NCBI GenBank assembly: GCA_005406025.1
Contig: BGZK01002040.1
Coordinates: forward strand, 20,286 to 84,285
From: Eumeta japonica
Taxonomy: Eukaryota; Arthropoda; Insecta; Lepidoptera; Psychidae
Direction of reading: 5' to 3'
Length of the DNA stretch: 64,000 nucleotides
Below, piece after piece: positions 1-13,192 of this stretch. A program made the translations under genes and the position numbers. The notes beneath the pieces are model-generated. The model was not told the origin of the DNA. It did not search any database and worked only from the letters and a program-made list of their open reading frames with translations. How positions within the stretch are numbered: position 1 is the stretch's first letter; every line of letters begins with the position of its first letter.

Positions 1-837
1 GTATAAGCATGTGTTTCACGTCGACCGCCATGTAATTATGTAAAGCAATTAGAATGAAAAATTATCAGCTTTATGTATAAAATCGAAGGATTTTTTCCGT
101 GTTTTTATTTCTTTGTGAAGACGTCATTAAATGAGTATTGACAAATTCATTAAAAGAAGTAACTTTTTCCTCATATGTTTTTCATATCAATATGCAGATT
201 ATTTAAATATCTTCAGTATCTACAATTATCAATAGCAACAGCCAAACCGACGGTCCATATGGGCAAGCGTGTGAATTTTAGTACGATAGGTGTGTCGATA
301 TTGTTTGAGATTAAATACTTCAAGTTCACAAACAGCAATATGATAACTCTTCGATTTAAACTTAGCGCAACTGCAAATCTCGCGTCATTTCGTGCATAGA
401 TACAGAACCTCGAAGACGGCAGTCCGATTTCCATCTTGACCAGGATTTTTTTTTTTTTTCACTTCGCCCGCGTTCATGACGCGAGGGCTACGTAGCTCTG
501 ACGTTGGAATCCGAGTCGGTAATTTGGGCACGTGGACAAAGGCCATCGTTCTTGAATCCGCAATGAAGTAATAAATCGAAGCATGCGCACTGCGCAAGCG
601 TTTTGTTTAGGGTCGTTATTCGAATGGTAGTTGCGAGTGTTGTATACAAAGCCTATGCAGATGTATCGATTTCGCACGATTTCAATTCCTATGCCACGTT
701 CCGTTTCTTTTATTAGATCGTACATTACATATTTACGTGATATATGTGAATGTTCAATGCGTAATATTGAAAATGACCGGTATTGGATCTATTACTAAAT
801 GCAAAATATTAGTGTATTGCAATTCAGTAAATAATTT
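1..837. other. AT-rich stretch, no gene seen
   Basis: Only short chance open frames occur on both strands, with no domain or splice-bounded exon that I can recognise. A moderately GC-richer patch lies at about 455-610 next to a T-run at 448-459. Nothing else stands out. Confidence 0.5.
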
Positions 838-910
838 GGTGCTAGTGGTTTAGTGGTTATTTTGTTTTCGAATCGGAAGATAGCAGGTTCGATATTGTCA
901 ACGAGTGAAT
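838..910 (+). repeat. tRNA-like SINE head (forward)
   Basis: The sequence has the two internal RNA polymerase III promoter boxes of a tRNA-derived SINE: an A-box-like TGGTTTAGTGG at 846-856 and a B-box-like GGTTCGATATT at 886-896, about 30 bases apart as in a tRNA. It does not fold into a clean tRNA with a usable anticodon arm, so it is not a functional tRNA gene. A second head in the opposite orientation lies 180 bases downstream. The SINE body after 910 is not recognised. Confidence 0.45.
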
Positions 911-1082
911 TGACCAATGACTTTTAGTCAAATTAGTCTGTTTGTTCCTCTCTTCAGAGATAGAATTAAGCCAATAATTCCGAATGTTGTCATCGCCAAT
1001 TATCGCATTAATGATAACGGTTGTTATCCACTCTCAACCTGCTAACGTGTAGAGTTTAAGGTCCGAGCTTTTCAATAAAATA

Positions 1083-1150
1083 TACCGAAGGGCTCGAACC
1101 TTGGCTACATGTCGGCAGTGGTTCAGTAACCATTAACCACTGCGGAGGGT
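1083..1150 (-). repeat. tRNA-like SINE head (reverse)
   Basis: Read on the minus strand, there is an A-box-like TGGTTAATGG (1130-1139) followed by a good B-box-like GGTTCGAGCCC (1090-1100) at tRNA-like spacing. The A-box side is also a 9-bp inverted repeat, GCAGTGGTT at 1115-1123 pairing with AACCACTGC at 1135-1143. With the forward head at 838 it forms an inward-facing pair. Confidence 0.45.
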
Positions 1151-4100
1151 TATTATAACCTGACACACACAAGGCTATTGACACAGGACAATGGAAATTA
1201 TAATTTCACGATTAAATTGTATGGATAACGATTTTAATACCTTTGCATTATTTAAGGAACGATTCAAGACCTGAACGAAATAAACAATGTCTTTATTTGA
1301 ATTTGACTTTGTAAAATGAATGATCAATCATTTTCATTGGATCAGAATTGCGTAGTAACTACACCGAAAGACAATGTAAATCTCGGCAACAGCGGTAGAC
1401 GTATTAATTATAGCCAATACGGAAGTATTGTTTTGGTCCGATTTTAATTCAAACCATGTCTTAAATTAACATAGTAGTTTCATAAGATATTACTGAGTGT
1501 TAATAAATTTTAATAAAAAAAAAAAATGTTAAAATTGCCAAAACTTTTATAACTCAGGAACGTATTGCTTCAAGAAATCTTAAATATGTTAAATACACGT
1601 TACGAAATGTATACGCTTGCTGCCCCGGAACACCACGAAGAACAATTTCCACACGTATAACGTCATTCAATGTGTCGTTCGTTCCGTTTCTCTGTCGTAC
1701 AACTTTTTCTTATACATCGAGTCAACTGCGCCGGAATGGTGTTAGCTGCGGGCGTAAGTTGATGCCTGCAGAGTCGTTACTTGTTCCCTGGACTGTCGCT
1801 ATTTGCACCTATATTTTCGTTATTGCTACTGCCATCGATATTGACTTAATACCGACACTCTTAATAGGCAGCGACTGTGCTGAGTCGACCAGCTTAGTGA
1901 ATAGGGGCTATCCATAAATTACGTCACACAAATTTCATGATTTTATAGCCTCCCCCTCTACTTGTCGCAGATGGTCACATTTATATGACTCCCCTATTCT
2001 GATGCGACGTCACATATACGAATTTTAATTTAGAAATAATTAAATTGAAATAGCATTTCCAAAATTATTTATATATTTATAGTTGCCTAAATTTTTATCA
2101 ATTTATAAATAAATCGAACATTTTAGATTTACAAAGCGCGACGCCGTGGTTAAAACGATAGTTTTTTGTTGCAATTAAAGTTGAGAGTTTTAATATTTCA
2201 GTTTTATATATATGACGTAACAAAACCTATGAAAAGACTTAGTTTTAAAATTATGATACTTAACGCAATTTTAAGGAAATACGGCTATTATGAGGCAAAC
2301 AGATCGAAGGAAGAAATTTGATAGAGTAAATAATGAAGAATTGTATCATTGAATTTTTATTCAATGACTTAAAAAAATCACGGAGTGAAAATTCAGTAAT
2401 ATTTAATATTATGTATACAACAAAATATTTATCCAAAACTGTCTTCTACAAGTGTTTGTCTCCCGGCCGACCTCCGAATGTACTGGTTCGGTAATTTATA
2501 AAGGGCGAAAATTTAATTTACGACGATTTCGTACATTATGCGAATATTTTATACTGTACTTGTATTAGTATTCTGGTCGACGAAACGCGTCGCTTAGTTT
2601 GGAGGCGTAGCCAGTGTGTTACCAATTTATGCACGCGTCGGCCATACATCACCCGACCTATCGTTACACTTGCTAATAACGTTATTGATTGTTACGATGT
2701 AATAATAAACATGTTACGAGTGATTTATCACATTATTTGCGATAATAATAATTAATTGCGATAGTTCATTATTCCCCAATAATGGCTTCCAGTTTTTGAC
2801 GCGTGTAGACAACATGGTGTAAATTCATATTTTAAAGACTATATAGATATAGCTTATCCAAGACCATGCCGTACAATTTACTATTGTAGATGATTTAAAT
2901 ACCTTTAAATACTTTATCAAAGTTGAAAATATTCGATACTATTCAATGTCATTCAATTATTAAAAGTCAAAATAAAAACCATACAAATGAATATCTGTCT
3001 TCTAACCTAGCACTCATCTCGATAAAAATCTAAAGCGGTTTCACGTATACATAATAACTTCTTCATTTCTATGACCTTTAAATGAGTATTCGGTACTATC
3101 GAAGCAGACACCAAAGCTGATTTCTCAAGCCTGTTTATTAGTGATGACGTCCCGTCTCGTTTGTTCCCAATTGATGTGTTTAAATTGGGATCAATCGATG
3201 TTTTATTATGTCTACGTATTTTTAGTATTCAGCATAAATTTATTAATTATTTTATTGTTGTTCTAATTCTTAATGTTATTGGGCCGTTAAGGAAAAAGGG
3301 ACAGACGAATAAATTATTTTAAATACAGTAATCATAAATGTTGTTTTCCTAGTTCATTAATAAAAATATGAAAATTGTTGACCCCTGGATGCCATCCTTA
3401 AAACTTACCGTTGTGATATTTATTGATGTGTCTTTGAACTCCTTGAGTTATAAATATTGTCTATCAGTTTTTAAGCTTTTCGAGTTCAAAAATTTGAAAT
3501 ACTTTTGATCCTACAGGCAATCACTAAAACTTTTTACTACTTTCGATCTAAAAGCGTTCGAAATAAAATAGCTGTAAATTATGGAGCTCATCACGCTAAG
3601 AACATCGAATTCAGTGTTTTTTAAGTTCTACGAGCTCAAAAATATGGTCATAATACGTTTTGACCTCTTCGAATTCAAAAATCTATGACTATTAAAAAAA
3701 AAGCATTTTTTTCGTTTTGAATAATATATCTTTCGAATGTGTTGTTTGATTTTGATCTGTTTTACGGCATGCCACCCAATATTTAAATAGAAAAAGATGA
3801 CCGAATACCAAACATCAGTTCATCAAATGTTTCACACGTTATTTTGAAAAATTATTTTTTTTAAATATTTTGTTAACGATACCTCGATCGACGTTGTTTT
3901 TTAAGTAGAAGAGTTACTTAGATTTTGAAATTTATCGGTAGAGTAGTTTAAAAAATATTCTGAAAATACACTTTCTGAAAATATTTTCTCAACAATATTT
4001 ACTGAGAAATCAGCCAATTTTGATACGTTTATCCAAGAAATAAATTTGTCTTATAAGAGGACAACTGAATATATTTTCAAATTTATTGATAGAGCAGTTT

Positions 4101-5139
4101 ACAAAATGTTGTAACAAATCATTTTTATAAAATTTTTCCTCATCGGTATCTCTTGAACCAATCAACAGATTTTCATGCAGCTTACGACAATCGATACAAC
4201 TGTTTGAAAGATAGAGCTGATTAGATTTATATATCGATCAGTAGTCTATAATTTATTTAGAAACGTGTGGTACTCGGGGACTGCCGCCGTAAAGCTATTA
4301 CATAGCATTTTTTATCAACTTATGCAATAATAATTATTTATTTAAATATGCAGTATTTTTTTTTCTTTGATATTAATTCAAGTTTTTCATCACTTTCTTC
4401 ATTAATAAATGCACTTTGTTTATTCATATTTAAAACACTTTATACACAAATTATACGCGTATAGCTATTCACCAGCAACTGCTATTCACTGTTGTACATA
4501 GATACACTTATGTGTACATATTTACCTACATGTATACTTACGGGGCACGAGCGGTGAGTGTGGTATTATAAATATATGATAGATACCTATACACCTATAT
4601 ACTTTCTCACAAACAGCTGCTTACGTATTCGTCCGATTTCGGAGCAGCTCGTCTCGATCCGTGCGAGCTTCGTACAGTCGTACCATATACATACACGTTA
4701 AGCGAACACTCGGCCGAGCTACATGGTAGGCAGAGTGGGGGGTGTTAGGTTTTATTTTTGTTATGGAATTTCTTGACTCGGTCGCCGCGCTCAAAGTCCG
4801 CGATAAAAGCTATGAAATAGCTTTAAAAAAAACAATTTTTCAAAATAAGATTCTTCAAAATGCACCTTGCAAAATTAGTTGAACGTTTCAGGAAGTCTAA
4901 ATGTAAAAAAAATGCGTTTCGATCGATTTATCTGTTCAAAAGTTATATGAGGTGTACTTACACACACATAGTAACATGTACGCAAACTTATATATTCAAA
5001 AAATGGACAAAATAGATTTTTAGGGACCTAAAATGTCAAGATATGAAAAAAATTGGATTTTTCAAATAGGACTGAAATAGTAACTTTCTAATTTATGATA
5101 AACTTTTAAATTTCATAGTGCGAAAGTAATAAAGAAGGC
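1151..5139. other. Unannotated intergenic or intronic DNA
   Basis: AT-rich and full of short homopolymers. No coding exon or transposase frame was recognised. A CpG-richer patch at about 4540-4740 could be an old regulatory or transposon piece, but I see nothing that decides it. Confidence 0.4.
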
Positions 5140-5206
5140 AAATTAATTCATGGGTTACAAATTAATTTATGGGTTACAAATTAACTCATGGGTTACAAAT
5201 TAATAT
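5140..5206. repeat. 19-bp tandem repeat, 3.5 copies
   Basis: Three successive 19-base units (5140-5158, 5159-5177, 5178-5196) of AAATTAATTCATGGGTTAC differ at only one or two bases, followed by a partial fourth unit AAATTAATATC. This is an ordinary minisatellite; no function is implied. Confidence 0.9.
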
Positions 5207-5319
5207 CAAACAAAATCAAGTCTCAAAAATAGTATTTACAAAAGCAATGATGTTTTGTGTGACAATATACGATTTTGAGTCTTGCACGTATTTTGTTTAA
5301 ATCGAAGATTTATATTAGA

Positions 5320-5824
5320 CTAGCTGTTGCCTGCGACTTCGTTCGCGTGGTGATTATGAAACATAATAACGTTCTGAAAAGACGTGAAAGCTGTTCTTCA
5401 TTTTTAAATTGCCTTTCATTACTTATGGAAAATCTTTGAAGTCATGTCCTCTTCAAAGCCATAATGTCTATAGAGATATTACTCCCTTTTCATTAATTTT
5501 CCGAATTAAAAAATAAAAAAGTCATGTATGTTCACATTTTTTTTTCTGTGACACTATTAAAAATCTAACGGCAAGTAGATACAATTTGTTTAAACCTATT
5601 CAGTAGGTACTGCAAAATAAGACAGTGCAAAATGTAAATTTACTCTCTGTCTAGACCTTAGGTTGTAATGTAACATGATAAATTGTGTCCTAAGTTAGAC
5701 AGTATATGACTGCTAATAAAAAAATAGCTTTTGTCCAATCGGTTCATTTGTCTGGAGAGATGCTCGAACAAACGAATAGGCAAACAGACAAACATTTTAA
5801 AAGCATTTTTTTTGGAGTCTGTAT

Positions 5825-5828
<4 letters not shown>
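5320..5828. repeat. Lepidopteran dispersed repeat with CTAG-end hairpin
   Basis: It opens with CTAGCTGTTGCCTGCGACTT and a hairpin-forming CGAC..TTCG..CGCG block, and closes near 5735-5828 with a segment (CAATCGGTTCATTTGTCTGG, then AACAAACGAATAGGCAAACA) of the kind that ends this abundant lepidopteran repeat, just before a TA microsatellite. Read on the minus strand, the hairpin followed by CTAG looks like a Helitron-type 3' terminus, so a non-autonomous Helitron-like origin is possible. Similar openings lie near 14425, 15408 and 32985, and a reverse-oriented copy ends at 43618. Confidence 0.6.

Positions 5829-5860
<32 letters not shown>
5829..5860. repeat. (TA)16 microsatellite
   Basis: Sixteen uninterrupted TA dinucleotides at the tail of the preceding dispersed repeat. 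Confidence 0.97.
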
Positions 5861-5863
<3 letters not shown>

Positions 5864-8077
5864 CTTACTTCTTACAAAAAATATTTAATATACATACAGA
5901 TTTGACTTCCTTACGATTTTATTATTTGAAAAGATTTAAACAGAAGACATAGTTTTTAGACAGACTTTAAAGAATTAATAATCATACATGTTTTATGGGA
6001 AAATTAAATAAATTAATAAAAATATTTAATGAACAATATAAAAAATATATAATCGATTACGTACCGATTTATTATCGTCATTAATACAAACTGGCCGTGT
6101 GTTCTATTGATCCATGATATATCTGTGCCTCTGATTGACCGTGGTAGGTGATCAATTTGTGTGTGCTATTTGTAATATAGATGGTTCGGAAAGCGGACAA
6201 GAATATTAAATATTATTACAGAACATAATTCGTTTACATTAACATTTAGATTCCACACTCAATAATCGTTAATGTTGCAAGTGCATTTTTGAATAAAACA
6301 GTGCAACACTGTCTCGTGTCCATGCAATGACGGTAAACACGATAATCATACGTGTCGTCACCTGCACGGTTTCCAATGTTATATCAATAAACTTAAGGAA
6401 GATAAATATGAAAGCAAAATAAAGAAGTGAAAAAGTATTTTTATTTTATTTTAAATAGTGCATATACCGCTCTATGCCAGTATACCGATTGTATGCTTTT
6501 AGTAATTTGCGCATTTCAGTAAATTAACATAGATTATAGACAGACAGTAAATAACCTATATTTTCTTTTAATAAAATAAAATGCAGTTACAAATTAATAA
6601 ATGTGTCGTCACATGAGGACGTTTCATTTATAACAATTTCAGAATGTTTATACGATGAGATTATTCATGTATTTATATTTATTTGGTTTAAATTATATAA
6701 TGAGACACATATCTTTATGACGTCGGTTATTGTTACATAAATATACTTACTTAAACACATTAGTCAAAAAACGCCAGGACAACTATGAGAATAGCAATTG
6801 GCTGATTTTCTAGGTGGGTTAAATTTGTGCAGTTAAAGTACTACTATAAAACATATAATACAAAATATGTTTGTCGTTGCCATTGTAAGTGAATATAACC
6901 TCAAAACACAAAGTCTTTTATCATTTTTTTTTTTTGGAAGAGTTTATCGGACTTAACTGTGATTTTATTAGGTTGAATGTCAGCAACGTTCTGCAATCTT
7001 TGTAAAAACCTTTACAATAATAATTTATAATTGTTGTCTGGAAAACATACGCGCGCCATAGTGAAACGGGAAATGTCACTATTGGTTTTAAGGGCCTATT
7101 ACACCACCTGTTTTTAAAGTGAAATTTAACAAAACGTCACTATTAAAATTATCGTTGCGTTACACGTCCTTCTATTAACGGTTCTTAACCCCAACAACCG
7201 TTAAAAGGAGGACAGGCAAAGCAAATTTTATTTTAAAAGTTACTCTTTGTGTCTATCTATAAGTCAGTGTAAAAGCAGATTGTGGAAGAGGCTCTAAGTT
7301 TAATAAAAGGCGGTCGATAGTGAAGTAATACGATAAACGTATTTCGGACTTCGAGATGTAAACAATACTGTTTTATGTAGTAATACCACCCTTAAATCAA
7401 ACATTACGGGTTTGTCGGTTACTGGTCGCACGACTGAACCGAGAATCTTCACAGTTTGTTCACATTCTTTACACTTCACAATAGTATTGTTTATGGACGA
7501 ATTAAAACAATTTATTATAATGAATCGATACAGTTCAGTTAAGCATACCTAAGTATGAATAAGCAACGACATAGATTAAAACGAATACATACTCGAGATT
7601 ACGATGAACATTATTTGCCGAATAATTGATGCCACGCATCAAACATTGATTCTGTTATCAACGGATGATGTCAAATCAATCACAAGCCAATGCCGGCGTC
7701 TGTTTTTCCACTGGCGGCCGTGGCCCCGTGGCGATCGCCGCACGAGCGATACGCCGATAATGGACAGTGATCAATACTTCCGGTTGAATCGCAACAGTTT
7801 CGTGGTCGCGACTCTATGATGACCGATTGAACATATTTAATTTTGTACGTTGCTAATAGATAAACGTATTTCCTCACAGGTAAAACGAGAAATATCGATT
7901 TTGCAAATAAAAGAATTCAATATCGTAGGTAAGTGCGAACGTTATAAAAAATATATATATAGTCAAATCGATGTCGAAAATCGATAGAGTGGGACGATTC
8001 AATCTTACGTATACACGCAACACTATTTAGTTTTTACAAAATATTGTATAACAATGCGAGGAGATAAATTAGTCAGA
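5861..8077. other. Unannotated DNA
   Basis: No exon or transposon gene recognised. A patch at about 7085-7220 (GGGCCTATTACACCACCTGT and following) looks like transposon-derived repeat sequence but has no clear partner end. A GC-richer patch lies at 7690-7760. Confidence 0.35.
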
Positions 8078-8148
8078 CGAAACGCTCCCAATAAGTACAT
8101 CATCATTACGTAACCAACTTCACGGCGGCTGTTTCGTATGTTGTACTG
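8078..8148. mobile_element. Fragment of the CAGTACAACGCAC MITE family
   Basis: The right end, TTCACGGCGGCTGTTTCGTA followed by TGTTGTACTG (ending at 8148), is the terminal inverted repeat of the TA-flanked MITE seen complete at 34674, 42561, 44568 and 49427. The left part is shortened and diverged, so this is a partial, older copy. Confidence 0.6.
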
Positions 8149-10419
8149 CAAATAATTGCGGTTTCTTCTATGAAGATAAAATACTCTTCTCTACTATCTA
8201 TAGCGTAATAGCAGCTGACAGCAATTGGCGTCATAGGCGTGACATTGGTTTAATCAGTACTCACTGGCCAAGTTGTAATATTTCCTGTAATATTGCAAAA
8301 TTAATAATTGTGATGACATTGTTTAGCGCATATTTATCCATGTTGACAAATAAACTTGTTTGGACTTAGAACGTGACGCGAAATATCTTTAAAATCAGAC
8401 AGAAATATACTGATGTTAGAATATAAAGAAATGATACGAAAGGGCTATATGGTCTAGTTTTAATAAAGCCCTAATAATTAGTCTTAGAGACGTAAATGCG
8501 GTTAGATTACTTAATATAATAAGGGCAAAAGTTGATACGATCTTGAGTTGTGTGCGGGCGGAATGGCATGAATACGTGATGGCGTGATGATTCCTGTTTT
8601 TGTATAAAGTACATCGATATCGTTCGATTTAAATAGAAATATGTGTGTATTTTCGTCAATATATCTGTGTAAAAACATAAAAATAGGCCAGTATACATAC
8701 TGTTAAAATACAATACGTCGGTCTCAGCTCGTGAAAAAAGCCAGTTGATAATTTAAATTAAGAGTATCGTTGGAGAGGTACACAAGTTTATGGATTCTAA
8801 ACAGGTACCCCAGGGTCTGGTGCTGAGGAGGCGACACTGCGTCGAGAGAGTCCACGAAACTGGCACGTCTTGGTTATCGACGAAAGCGACTAGGTAGCAC
8901 ATACCTTTCATGTCAAAAATACAGCCTCCGCTTTGTTCACCTGATAAGTACTTGTAACGATTTGGTATAGTTCAGAAGTAATCCAATTTTGACCTAGCAA
9001 TCGATTTATTTCGGTTTCACCGTGTAATGTCTTCGGCCTTCCCGCGACCTTTGGCATACAGAGTTTGGGGTCCTTGTATTCCAATAGCCGTGTTATAATT
9101 AACCTTATAAATTATAACGCATTTACATAAAAGCTACGCGTGTGTCATTTGTAGGTACGGTGCGTGCTTAAAAGCAGCGTTTAGCTCGGTAACCATTTGT
9201 GGTCATGTTGAATGGTTGTATACCTTCAGTTTCGCATTTATCTTGATGAAATGAATTCAGACTGTTTTTTGGCAGGAAAGTGAAAAGCGATGTTGTGATT
9301 TTTCTTATTTTGCTTTAATTGCGTTTTTCAAATGGCAAAGGAGTAGTGACGGTAGAATCTGTTTGTGAACGTGCACAAACGTAGAGAAATGAAATAAAAA
9401 TGTGGATAATATTTTCTCATTCACATCCAAGAAGACATTTTGTTTCCTTTTTTATTTTACAAAAATAAGAGTTATTCTCTTCTTTAGGCTATAATTAATG
9501 AGAATAACCCTGTTGTTGTTTGTGAAATCTGTTAAATATATATTTGAAGACAGTTTTTTTAGTGTTTTCAATTTATTTGAACGTTTATACATATTTTGTA
9601 AGATGACTTAAAAAGGTTTACTTGTGGTAATGTTATTAACCTTTTTAGACGACATTTAGTTAACCGTTGAACAAATATTTAGAAATCTCATCCAGTTTTC
9701 AATTTTCATTTTAACAGCAATTCATGGTAAAATTGCATTAAGAATGGATCCGACTTTATACATGTGATTTAAATTTTACTGAAATTTTTTTTTCAGAATC
9801 TCTATCATCCTCACATTATGTATAAAACATTTTTTTATTTATATCCTATCTAAATCCATGAAATATTAACTAAAAAGCGCGAAAAATCCAAACTTACCGA
9901 TTTATCAGCGTCGATAACATACTGTGTTGGTTGTATCTGAGATAAAATTAGTTTGAGCTTGTATTTCAGTAGAGATTTTTAACAGATAGCGCCATTTAAG
10001 TGTTCTGGTGAGATTAAAAATTTAGAACGATAACTGAAAGTCGTTTTGTCAAAGCACAATCAGACAAATCTACCTAGAATAGATGCATTCATGAGGACAT
10101 CATATTTTGCATCAAACCCCGATTTTACTTCCGCTGAGGTAAAATGAGTTAAAAAAGCTGCAAATTATTTTTTGTATTAAATTATATATTACAATCCATT
10201 ATATAAGTTTTCATTAATACACTCAGCTGTACATAAGCAAAAACATAACCTACTCTTTAATTGGTCATTAAAATTGCTCCAAAGCCGTTATTCTACGTTT
10301 ATATCAATAATTTATTAGTAATTATACGTAATACTATTTACGTTGCCTCAAGTTTGTTACGTTTATTTAAGTAAATATTTTGATTTATGTGAACAATGAG
10401 AAAACAGGTAAGAAGTCAT
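8149..10419. other. Unannotated DNA
   Basis: AT-rich sequence with homopolymer runs. I see no coding exon, repeat family or regulatory cluster that I can defend. Confidence 0.35.
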
Positions 10420-10570
10420 AAAAATAGTTCACATCAATATAAACGTGATTTTAAACATTCTTTCTTTCTTCTCATAACTTTACACCATTTATTTCGTATT
10501 TTAGCATCTTTTGGAACAGGGAAATGGGTATGTACTACTAGTACTGTTATTGCAAGTTTGGTTCGAGAAA
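10420..10570 (-). pseudogene. Possible THAP-domain relic
   Basis: On the minus strand a frame reads HTHFPVPKDAKIRNKWCKVM followed by RRKKECLKSRLY. This resembles the middle of a THAP zinc finger (the pattern H-x-F-P-x-D...R-x-x-W...RR). Just upstream in another frame is a Cys-Asn-Asn-Ser run that would fit the N-terminal cysteine side. Just after the stop that follows Tyr there is Cys-Glu-x-Phe, which could be the worn C-x-x-H-F end. THAP domains bind DNA and occur in P-element-type transposases and in host factors. Too little is left to decide between them, and frameshifts make a working exon unlikely. The match is by eye only. Confidence 0.35.
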
Positions 10571-12941
10571 ATATTTGCAAATTATTTTGGCTTCTTCCAT
10601 TCTCTATAAAGTGATTAAAACTGAAAATCTGCGCGAAGTAACTGAAACACTTGTTGTAAACAACATTTGAGACGTGTGACGTCATCCAAAGCATGCGACC
10701 ATAGCGGCGTATGAACGTCTCAACCTTATTCAAAATTTTAAATAATACTTTCAGAATTACTTCCAAAATTACCAAGACTACATTTTTTTCTCCATTACAC
10801 AGCTGCACACAATCAATTACGAAAAAAAGTAGACGCTTAGTACCCGATTGATCTTTTTCTTATTCGTGTGAACGACGACTCCTGCAACAAGTTGGGCGGG
10901 GAGCGGCAGCGAGGTGCTTCCGTCCTCTGTGCCCTTCTCCACAAACGGCACTCGCCATAAAGAAAAATTCATTCGCGCATGAACTTTGCCACTCGTTAAA
11001 TTTTTGCCGCGATAACGTGAATTACACCGGGTCCGGGTCCTGCTTCTACTTAACTACCGTGCTCCGTCACTGCGTATGTGCCCTGCTTCGAGAAACACTG
11101 GAAAATTTGTGGCGTTTTCTATTTATTTTACTATAGCTTTTGTTCCCGGCTACATCCGCGTGGGTATAGAATAAACTCCATCGCATTTTTATAAAGATCG
11201 ATCACGCTGAAAACTTCGAACTTAGTCCCGAACTCGATTTCGAACTTAGTCTTAAGCTAGGTCTCCATTCCGGCCCGCTTACGAACCGGATCTCAATTAT
11301 GTTAATACCAACTCAGTCGACCATCAAGGTAGTTTCAGGACTTTGAATAAAGAGCAATATCCGTTTGGAATTATCTAGAACTAGATGAAAGTACACGAAG
11401 ACCTGTGGTTTACTGAAGTGGTCTTATCCATATGAGATGCGAAGTTTTATCCGCATTCGTGTCGACTGCAGGTCTTCATGAGTTTGACTACGGTGTATTC
11501 GATTTGGAGTGTCTAGGAATCTATAGTTACATAACTTTGACGCCGACGGTCGGTAGCAGTCAAAAGTAGGTAAACACTTTGTTGGGTTCAAAAGAGCCAA
11601 GAGTTGCCGATTTTTTATTATACCTCTTTTGTCTAGTTCAACGGTCGCTACCAGATATTAAAACGAAATATTCACACATGTTCTTAGATATTTTCTGTCG
11701 ATTGTTGTTGGAGATCATTTGATTTTTTTCGTTAATGTTTGAATAAATAATGTGAATTACATTATAATACAATACAGAAACAAAGTATTTGGTATTTTTC
11801 CAATGTGGGACCGGCATTGAATCGTTCGGGGTACGCATATAGCTGAAGAGGTAACTGGACAGAGGTACTAATGAAGAAACAGAAAAAAAATAACTTTTTA
11901 AAATATAAAATTGGTTTCAATCAAAGATAAATCCGTTCATGGTGTCAAAATACATAATACTTTAAATGTCACTGAGCTATGATAAACTTTTAGGTGTGCC
12001 TACTTGCTTGGTAACAAAAGCAATTGGATTGCGAGGATATTTATCTATTTATATTTTTTCATGGAACATGACGCAAATAGGTAACTAACGTCGCGCCAAC
12101 TTATAAATAAGCAAAGTAGCTAAGTTACTTACTCATGCGACGTTAGTAACCATGTGGTAATTAATGCTCATTAAAATATTTTCAATTTTTTATTTATTTT
12201 TTAAACTTGTAATAATGAAGTGGTGAATATGTTTTTTAAGTTTGAAAAACATACCGAATTTTAATTTTGCTCGTCACCTATTGTAATATAATCGTATATA
12301 TATATATATATATATATATACAATATTATTTAGTACAATTGTAATGATAAACTATACGATGATTATCCAAACATTACACACATCGAAATAATTATTTTGT
12401 TCAATTCTTCTTTCAGACACAAAATATAGGCTACTTTATTTCACATCATTATGCTTTCAAACGTGACCATTGCTATTAAATTCCGAGACGATAGAGTCGA
12501 CATTTATTTACATTTTCTCAATGTATTAGATCCCCTTTCGTGAGAACAACGTCTTGTAACCAGTTCTAGTAATTTATTTTACAAAAAAAAAACGCATCGA
12601 TATTTTATAATAAAACAATTAGCATTATCATAATATAGCACAGTTTTCGGAATGGTATGATGTACGTCATTTTGTCTAAATTATAAAGTAGTTATATATA
12701 AATATTATCCCCTTACGTAATGCACATTTTTCGCGTCTATCGTTAACGTTGGTCTCGTTAATAAGCGTTGAGGAGTTGATTGTACATAACGGATTTCGGC
12801 GGGCATTTGTTAATTTTTAGCAATGCGTGAAATGTTGCGAGCGGTCGGTCACAGCTCGGCAGCGGCGGCGATGACGGGCTGTTGAAATACAACAATGCAC
12901 ATTTAATATCGGCCCTCGGAATAATAATAATAATTTTTTCG
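10571..12941. other. Unannotated DNA with a GC-richer patch and a TA microsatellite
   Basis: 10870-11300 is GC-richer than its surroundings but gives no long frame or recognisable domain. A (TA)13 run lies at 12295-12320. Another short GC-rich patch is at 12830-12880. Confidence 0.4.
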
Positions 12942-13192
12942 GACATATATACACAGCACCGTCTGGCCCCAAACTAAGCAACGAGGCTTGTATTATGGGT
13001 ACCAGACAGTTGATATACTACATACATACTTTTTTTTTTGTAAATATATTCGTATAATACACAGAAACACCCAGACTCAACACAAACATTAATTTTTAAT
13101 CAAATAAATAAATGTTTGTCTTGTGCGGGAAAGAACCCACAACCCAGCGCGACAGGTAGGGTCACTATCACTGCGCCAATCAGGCAGTCGAT
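12942..13192 (-). repeat. Lepidopteran tRNA-derived SINE (about 250 bp)
   Basis: Read on the minus strand it has the whole layout of the well-known lepidopteran SINE. It starts with an A-box (TTGGCGCAGTG) and a B-box-like GGGTTCTTTCCCGC. The body contains AATGTTTGTGTTGAGTCTGG then GTGTTTCTGTGTATTATACG, followed by GGTACCCATAATACAAGC and GTTTGGGGCCAGACGG at the 3' end. It is a non-coding, pol III-transcribed retroposon that depends on LINE enzymes. This is the clearest taxonomic marker in the window. It is diverged and so not a recent insertion. Confidence 0.82.

Noticed and set aside
838..910. A functional tRNA gene
   Set aside because: A- and B-boxes are present but the acceptor and anticodon arms do not pair well; better explained as a SINE head.
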